Positions 14,508 through 18,848 of a DNA stretch of 18,848 nt are shown piece by piece (the stretch's first letter is position 1; each line of letters starts with the position of its first letter). The stretch lies in NCBI GenBank assembly GCA_027622115.1, contig JAQBZS010000019.1, forward strand, positions 1 to 18,848. The letters run 5' to 3'. This DNA is from Planctomycetota bacterium. Its GTDB lineage: Bacteria > Planctomycetota > Planctomycetia > Planctomycetales > Planctomycetaceae. Made by a program: the position numbers and the translations under genes. The notes under the pieces are model-generated. The model saw only the letters and a list, made by a program, of their open reading frames with translations, had not been told where the DNA came from and did no database searches.

Positions 14508-15383
14508 ATGCAGGAATCTCTTGCGGCTCCGCTTCCCGGAATGGTTTTCTCGTCGATCCAGCAACGCGCGGAAGTGGTCGAAAATCGTGAGATGGCCCGC
14601 GACACTCTTTGTCTGCGGTTGCGATGCCCGGACATTGCTCGACAGATTGTTCCCGGCCAGTTTTTCATGATTCGCCCCGTTGGAGGGGCTGATCCGCTGC
14701 TCGGACGGCCCTTCGCTCTCTACGACACAATTGACGAATCCGGCGAGCCGACTTGCCTGGAGTTCGGCTACTTGGTGGTTGGGAAATTGACGTCGCTGAT
14801 GGCGAGTTGGCAGGCGAGCGACGAGGTCGAAATCTGGGGTCCGTTGGGAAACGGCTTCCCCGTGCCGACTGCCGATCATCTCATGTTTGTGGCCGGGGGA
14901 ATCGGACAAACGCCCTTCTTGGCGGCCGCCCGAGAAGCACTCGGCCATCGGACATACGGCAATCGTCGCCCCGATGCGTTGCCGCGACGAGTCTCGATGT
15001 GTTACGGCGTTCGCAATGCGGAATACGTTGCCGGGGAAGACGACTTCGCGGTGGATGGGTTGGATTTCCGGCTGGCAACCGATGACGGCTCGCGAGGCCA
15101 CCACGGCTATGTCACCGATCTGTTGTCTCAAGCGCTCGGAAGCGACGACCCGCCGGACGGTGTCTATTGCTGCGGTCCCGAGCCGATGATGAATGCGGTC
15201 AGCGCCATCTGCCTGGAACGCGACGTCCCATGTTGGCTGTCATTGGAAACGCCGATGGCGTGCGGCTTCGGCGCATGCTTCAGTTGCGTGGTCCGAGTCC
15301 GCACCGGTGACGACGAATGGGACTTCCGCAGAACTTGCGTCGAAGGGCCGGTCTTTCGAGCCGATCAGTTGTGGGCCGAATGA
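14508..15383 (+). CDS. pyrK: Dihydroorotate dehydrogenase electron transfer subunit PyrK
   Basis: 291 residues. A ferredoxin-reductase-like FAD domain carries the FAD-binding RPFAL (67-71) and GPLGNGF (111-117). The NAD-binding domain starts with AGGIGQTPF (129-137) and includes CCGPEPMM (221-228). The C-terminal [2Fe-2S] site has C252, C257, C260 (ACGFGACFSC) and C277 (RTCVEGPVF), the spacing specific to PyrK. The protein passes electrons from dihydroorotate via FMN in PyrD to NAD+ in pyrimidine synthesis. PyrD is not in this window. Start ATG 14508 has AAGGA ten bases upstream (14493-14497). The length is slightly above the ~260 usual for the family owing to the N-terminus and a loop near 145-163. 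A ferredoxin-NADP reductase homologue is the alternative but less likely given the cysteine motif. Confidence 0.92.
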   Translation: MQESLAAPLPGMVFSSIQQRAEVVENREMARDTLCLRLRCPDIARQIVPGQFFMIRPVGGADPLLGRPFALYDTIDESGEPTCLEFGYLVVGKLTSLMASWQASDEVEIWGPLGNGFPVPTADHLMFVAGGIGQTPFLAAAREALGHRTYGNRRPDALPRRVSMCYGVRNAEYVAGEDDFAVDGLDFRLATDDGSRGHHGYVTDLLSQALGSDDPPDGVYCCGPEPMMNAVSAICLERDVPCWLSLETPMACGFGACFSCVVRVRTGDDEWDFRRTCVEGPVFRADQLWAE

Positions 15384-15387
15384 AAGG

Positions 15388-15758
15388 TTGAGTGCCGACG
15401 TTCCTCAGCGCATCGACAATCCGGACTTTGACGCGGTCATCGCATTGATCGACGGTGCGAAGGCTCAAGCCATCGCCGCCGTCAATATTTCGAGACCTAT
15501 CGAGGGCTGCCAGATCTCGCAGCACTGCTGCGAGATCTCAGCTGGACGCAAAACCTGACGATTCTGGGAAAATGCCAGCGGGCCGAAGAACGGGAGTTCT
15601 ATCTGCGCATCGCGGCGGAACAGAAATGGTCGAGCCGCGAACTTCAGCGTCAGATCGACAGCGCTCTCTTTGAACGGGTCGTCCTCTCGCCGCCAAAACT
15701 CGCACCAGTGCTGCGAGAAACCCGCACGGACGCAGAAGCTGTGTTCAGAGACACCTAC
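15388..15758 (+). pseudogene. Remnant of YhcG/DUF1016 family nuclease
   Basis: From a possible TTG at 15388 the frame reads SADVPQRIDNPDFDAVIALI and DGAKAQAIAAVN, the typical opening of DUF1016 (YhcG) proteins. At about 15487 the reading jumps to another frame (TTC at 15489), FETYRGLPDLAALLRDLSW, then TQNLTILGKCQRAEEREFYL and SSRELQRQIDSALFERVVLS, the later part of the DUF1016 N-terminal domain. The family segment normally lying between (ELYWQIG...RMRQFYE, about 55 codons) is missing. The frame stops being YhcG-like after VFRDTY (15758), so the C-terminal PDDEXK nuclease domain is absent. Intact members are nucleases common in defence islands and R-M loci. With an internal deletion, frameshift and no nuclease domain this is a pseudogene. 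Confidence 0.82.
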
Positions 15759-16080
15759 CGTAAGAAAATGATCGAAGTCGCTCTTCCACTGGAGGCCATC
15801 AATGTGGCCTCTGCGCCGGAGAAGTCGATTCGGCATGGCATCTTTCGACGCTGCATTTGTAGTGGGCTCGGCGGCCGCTGGCGGCTTGTCCGGCGGTGCT
15901 GTTTTCGTCGCTCGTGATCCGGGCGACGACCCGATGTATAGCATTGATCCGGAGATTGAGGCATCGGAGCGGGCGAAGCTGTTTGATCTGATTGAAGAAC
16001 TTGTCCTATGGGAGAACAGCAATAACCCGACGGTGATCAATAAGGCGCGGCTGGAGATTGCTCGCAGTATTGCGTCCAAC
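15753..16080 (+). pseudogene. Remnant of DUF1156 DNA adenine methylase
   Basis: TYRKKMIEVALPLEAINVAS then EKSIRHG (15753-15838) is the characteristic N-terminus of DUF1156 anti-phage-type methylases. A one-base loss after GG at 15838 shifts the frame to HLSTLHL-stop-WARRPLAAC (15839 on), where TAG at 15860-15862 replaces the Trp codon of the family's LHLWWARRPLAA motif. A second shift near 15914-15916 leads to DPGDDPMYSIDPEIEASERA and KLFDLIEELVLWENSNN (to ~16035), again DUF1156-like. Catalytic motifs (SAM loop, DPPY) lie beyond the remaining part and are absent. Right-hand boundary is approximate. It cannot make active enzyme. Confidence 0.82.
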
Positions 16081-16377
16081 AAGGTCGCCGACGGCGAGTT
16101 GCAGGACGACACGCCGTTGGTGGCGAACGCTCCGGAACTGCCGGAGGAGCAAGCGAAGTATCTGCCGGATCCGCCGCCGGAATACACGCTGGATGCTGGC
16201 CGGCTGGGCCGCGATGCCGGACGAATTACTGAGGAGGTCCTGAGTCACTTGGCAGGTCTTCCCGGCGCGAACGCCAATATCACGTTAGAAATTCAGGTGG
16301 AAATACCCGATGGCGTTCCGGAAAACGTCGTCCGGACCGTCATGGAGAATTGCCGCACGCTGAAGTTTTCAACTTAG
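16081..16377 (+). pseudogene. C-terminal fragment of DUF499 ATPase
   Basis: In the same frame as the end of the DUF1156 fragment, the sequence LDAGRLGRDAGRITEEVLSH, LAGLPGANANITLEIQVEIP and VPENVVRTVMENCRTLKF resembles from memory the C-terminal end of large DUF499 ATPases, which co-occur with DUF1156 methylases in predicted phage-defence loci. About 1000 residues that should precede it, including the P-loop, are missing. The exact junction lies somewhere in 16075-16165. The fragment ends at TAG 16375-16377, some residues short of the family's usual end. The open frame from 15802 may still be translated, but as a fused relic. Confidence 0.72.
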
Positions 16378-16433
16378 GACTTCGAATCACACTGACGGTT
16401 TGGAATGGCGCGTCGGCTGTGACTTGAAGACTA

Positions 16434-18161
16434 CTAAACCAGCAAGTCCCGGCTGGCCCCAATGCGCAGGCAGGCTTCGCTCAAATCGACGTTGTGAACA
16501 CCCGCGAGATGCATCCCTCCAAGGAGTCGCTCACCGTCAACCACGGTTCCCACCGTACTCTTCAGGTCGTAGATCCAGACATCGTCTGTGCGGTTTACAA
16601 TGACACAATGCCTGCGACTAACACCTCGGTATTCGAGCGGCAAGTCGTTCGAACTGAGCGATCCGATTGTAACAATGGGCTGTGAAAACTCCTCTCTGCG
16701 ACCATCAGGAAGATTGATCGACAGAACATTACTTTTTGACCGTGACCGCACACCGAATCGATATTCCTGAAATAGCAGTTTGGACTTCAGCGGAGGCTGA
16801 GAGTCATTACTCTGCCAATTCTCGCTGTTGAATACATTCAGGTTGTAGGCGAAGAAAGGGTCAGCCTGGTCGGTTCCCACGAGCGTGTTCAGCTCAACGC
16901 TTGTTACGCGACCATTTAGCAGACGGAACAGCAACATGTTGTTCGTGAAGCAGTTGCTCGGCGATTCGTTCTTGAGAGCCTCGGCAAGCTCCATTCCGGC
17001 ATCGAGCCGGTGCGTCACGTAGAAGCACTTCAACAGGAGGTTATAAGCTTCGTAGTCTGAAGCATTTCGCTGCAGGTGGTCAGTCAGAAGTGAGATCGCT
17101 TTGGGGATGTTCCCTCGCTCAAGACTGATCTCCGCCAGTTCCTTTTGCACGGGCGTACGCGGGCTGACTCGAACAGCGTGGGAGAAGTACTCGTAAGCGC
17201 GGTCAGCTTGCCGTATGAGAAGCTTGCAGTGTCCTGCAGCCATCAGTGCCGACACACAGTCAGGACTGCACTCCAATGCGTACCTGACCTGTTCCTCAGC
17301 TTTCCTCCATCTGCCCCTCCGAATGAAAGATTCCGCCTTGCCTGCAAGCTTGTCGGCTTTAATCCTGTTCAGATCGACAATGAACGGTACATGCTGTGCG
17401 CGAATGGCATGAGCGAAGTCTGAGACCGATTGAAATCGCAGTTCGGGAGTCGGATGAGTCGCTTTCAGCAGGACACCCTGAACCCATTGGGAAAGGCTGG
17501 CTGAGACGAAATCGTGTCGAATTCGAATTTCGATTGCCTCTTCGGTCGATACGCCGAACAACGGGTGTTGTCCTGTGAGTAATTGAATAAGTGTGAGTCC
17601 GAGGGCATACACATCAACCCGCGGATCAGTTCGAGATACACGCTCGTGGAGCAGCACTTCCGGTGGCAGAAATGGAAGAGTTCCTGCGTTACTGTTTGCC
17701 ACACCGAAGTCGCCAAGTTTGATCGTCCCGTCGTTTGCAAACAGAATATTCTGTGGCTTGACGTCGTGTTGGACGATTCCTTTGTTGTGGACGAAAGCAA
17801 GCGCGCTGCATAACTGCAGCGCCCACTCAAATACCTGTATCTCAGGGAAGGCGCCGACGGCAGCCAAGCGTTCATCCAGGCCCCCTTTTGCGCAAAACTC
17901 CATCACGAGATGCAGATGCGCATCCTCAATGAAATGATGATAGAAGCCGACGACGTGCGGATGGCTAATCTGTGAGAGTTGACGCATTTCCCAGACCAGG
18001 TTGTGCTGGTCATCTTCAGCAGCACTGTGTAGCACCTTGATGGCTACTCGGCGCCCGGGAATGGCTTCGTCTTCAGCGAGAAATACTTCACCAAATCCAC
18101 CCTCCCCGAGTCGATCAATCACCAGGTATTTGCCGTCCAGCCGGTCACCAAGTGCAGCCAC
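16434..18161 (-). CDS. Serine/threonine protein kinase with TPR-like repeats and FHA domain
   Basis: 575 residues from GTG 18161, which has AAAGGG (18169-18174) seven bases upstream; the frame is open to a GTG at 18236 that would add 25 atypical residues. Hanks kinase: Gly loop GEGGFGEV (19-26), Lys42 in AIKV, Glu58, catalytic loop QHDVKPQN (131-138), DFG (151-153), PPE (166-168). TPR-like helices span about 275-400 (FIRRGRWRKAEEQVRYALE, ISLERGNIPKAISLL). A C-terminal FHA domain spans 497-575 (VSRRHCVI, STVGT). No membrane segment is visible, so it is cytoplasmic. The canonical HRD is QHD, with catalytic Asp133 retained; the FHA phosphothreonine-binding Arg and Asn are Ser501 and Val537. The gene faces the defence-island relic with no clear functional link. 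Substrate unknown. Confidence 0.9.
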   Translation of the reverse strand: MAALGDRLDGKYLVIDRLGEGGFGEVFLAEDEAIPGRRVAIKVLHSAAEDDQHNLVWEMRQLSQISHPHVVGFYHHFIEDAHLHLVMEFCAKGGLDERLAAVGAFPEIQVFEWALQLCSALAFVHNKGIVQHDVKPQNILFANDGTIKLGDFGVANSNAGTLPFLPPEVLLHERVSRTDPRVDVYALGLTLIQLLTGQHPLFGVSTEEAIEIRIRHDFVSASLSQWVQGVLLKATHPTPELRFQSVSDFAHAIRAQHVPFIVDLNRIKADKLAGKAESFIRRGRWRKAEEQVRYALECSPDCVSALMAAGHCKLLIRQADRAYEYFSHAVRVSPRTPVQKELAEISLERGNIPKAISLLTDHLQRNASDYEAYNLLLKCFYVTHRLDAGMELAEALKNESPSNCFTNNMLLFRLLNGRVTSVELNTLVGTDQADPFFAYNLNVFNSENWQSNDSQPPLKSKLLFQEYRFGVRSRSKSNVLSINLPDGRREEFSQPIVTIGSLSSNDLPLEYRGVSRRHCVIVNRTDDVWIYDLKSTVGTVVDGERLLGGMHLAGVHNVDLSEACLRIGASRDLLV

Positions 18162-18168
18162 ACTACGA

Positions 18169-18174
18169 CCCTTT
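18169..18174 (-). promoter_or_regulatory. Ribosome binding site supporting the kinase start at 18161
   Basis: The minus strand reads AAAGGG seven bases before GTG 18161-18159. The upstream alternative GTG (18236) has no comparable signal. Confidence 0.5.
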
Positions 18175-18329
18175 AAGATAACGTGATTTCCACTTCTGCC
18201 ACTCCACTTTCCGGGCGGGCGCCGTAACGGGTCCACCCACGCAGGACTGTATCACTCTTTGATGACGCTTCAACCGGCCCCTTAACGGTCGGTTCGCTTG
18301 ATCCCACTGGAATTCCCATGAAGAACCGA

Positions 18330-18848
18330 TCACTTAGTTTCGTAATCCGCAAAAACCGCATCCAATGCATTCAACTCGAGGATGCGTAGGGGGTTCGTGA
18401 GCGAGCGGTTTGCGAATCGTGGTACTCCGTCGCGGTCGAGGAGTTCGCCAATTCCCGTAGCCCGAGTCCCTTCGACATCAAATGCCGGAGAATTCGCCCC
18501 GGCCATGCCGACGTCACGTGAACTGCCAAGATTCCAAGTGGGAGTCCAGATTCGGAAGTCTCCCGATGCCGGCGACCAATCTTCTTGATCGACCGCGCTG
18601 CTGAAGTTTGATTGTTGGTTCACAGCCTGTCTTGTCGCTCCGTGGCCGAAAACGTCGGTGCTTAATGCGTTGGAATCCGGCAACCAAACAATGTCTGGCT
18701 CAGAACTCGATAATCCATTTGAAGACGTGCTCTGCGCGGCCGCAACCGACGGGGCACGGCTCGATTGTGCAGCCCCGGCAATGGTGAAGGTGACTAAGTT
18801 GCTCCAAGGGCTGATATTGTTTCCGTAGGGAATGCGCTGCTCGTTGGC
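18330..18848 (-). CDS. C-terminal part of a probable secreted protein (runs off right edge)
   Basis: The minus-strand frame ending at TGA 18330-18332 stays open without a stop to the window end, giving at least 172 residues; a TTG at 18683 is unlikely to be the start because the frame continues upstream with similar composition. The sequence is rich in Ala, Ser, Asn, Asp and Gly, has almost no Lys or Cys, and begins (as visible) ANEQRIPYGNNISPWSNLVT followed by FTIAGAA. A beta-like 'WSNLVTFTIAG' strand followed by low-complexity Ser-rich sequence suits the end of a large surface or extracellular protein such as planctomycetes encode. No sorting signal or catalytic motif is recognisable. It is a hypothetical partial gene; only its C-terminus is here. 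Confidence 0.6.
   Translation of the reverse strand, partial: ANEQRIPYGNNISPWSNLVTFTIAGAAQSSRAPSVAAAQSTSSNGLSSSEPDIVWLPDSNALSTDVFGHGATRQAVNQQSNFSSAVDQEDWSPASGDFRIWTPTWNLGSSRDVGMAGANSPAFDVEGTRATGIGELLDRDGVPRFANRSLTNPLRILELNALDAVFADYETK

Noticed and set aside
14223..15131. 302-residue minus-strand open frame over the bL12-like gene and pyrK
   Set aside because: It runs opposite two genes with recognisable motifs and has no domain of its own.
15802..16377. A 191-residue open frame as an intact novel gene
   Set aside because: Its first ~38 residues are out-of-frame DUF1156 sequence, and its remainder is a DUF1156 fragment fused to a DUF499 end; a pseudogene relic explains it better.
16380..16429. 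Hairpin CTTCGAATCAC/GTGACTTGAAG as bidirectional terminator between convergent units
   Set aside because: Only 9 of 11 bases pair, the loop is 28 bases, and there is no T-run on either strand.

Overview
The window looks like chromosomal DNA of a planctomycete (Planctomycetota, probably near Pirellulaceae/Planctomycetaceae). This is inferred from the style of the pseudopilins (large C-terminal domains with 'DxDRDNITNF'- and 'AGxDxxFG'-type motifs), a FHA-bearing Hanks-type kinase without a membrane anchor, GC content that appears moderate, and several long palindromic intergenic repeats. No rRNA, tRNA or CRISPR array was seen.

Positions 187-10844 (all minus strand, read right to left) hold one machine: a type IV filament apparatus. 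Transcription order is a first PilB/GspE assembly ATPase (10844-9153), a PilT retraction ATPase (8829-7687) with a likely promoter just upstream, a second PilB/GspE ATPase (7594-5888), a PilC/GspF inner-membrane platform protein (5713-4475), then four prepilin-like proteins (4425-187) joined by 1-4 base stop/start overlaps. From the second ATPase on, the order E-F-G-(extra)-H-I is that of a type II secretion operon, yet a twitching-type PilT is embedded upstream. The operon ends at a 30-bp perfect inverted repeat at the left edge. A 93-bp palindromic element lies between the pilB-like and pilC-like genes.

Positions 10845-14127 contain, after a 648-base gap, a plus-strand response regulator with a TPR-like N-terminus, a very long disordered linker and a PilG/CheY-like receiver at the C-terminus. 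A small helical protein of unknown function follows, then a repeat-rich intergenic stretch (nested palindromes plus a 211-bp element bounded by 24-bp inverted repeats and containing three 36-bp hairpin units).

Positions 14128-15383 carry a small protein with a ribosomal L7/L12 C-terminal-like segment and then pyrK, the electron-transfer subunit of dihydroorotate dehydrogenase.

Positions 15388-16377 are the most surprising part: a compressed graveyard of a defence island. Remnants of a YhcG/DUF1016 nuclease, a DUF1156 DNA methylase and the C-terminal end of a DUF499 ATPase are joined end to end, with internal deletions, frameshifts and a Trp-to-stop change.

Positions 16434-18161 (minus) encode a soluble serine/threonine kinase with TPR-like repeats and a degenerate FHA domain; its catalytic HRD is QHD. 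A minus-strand open frame running off the right edge (18330-18848) is the C-terminal end of a larger, probably secreted, protein.
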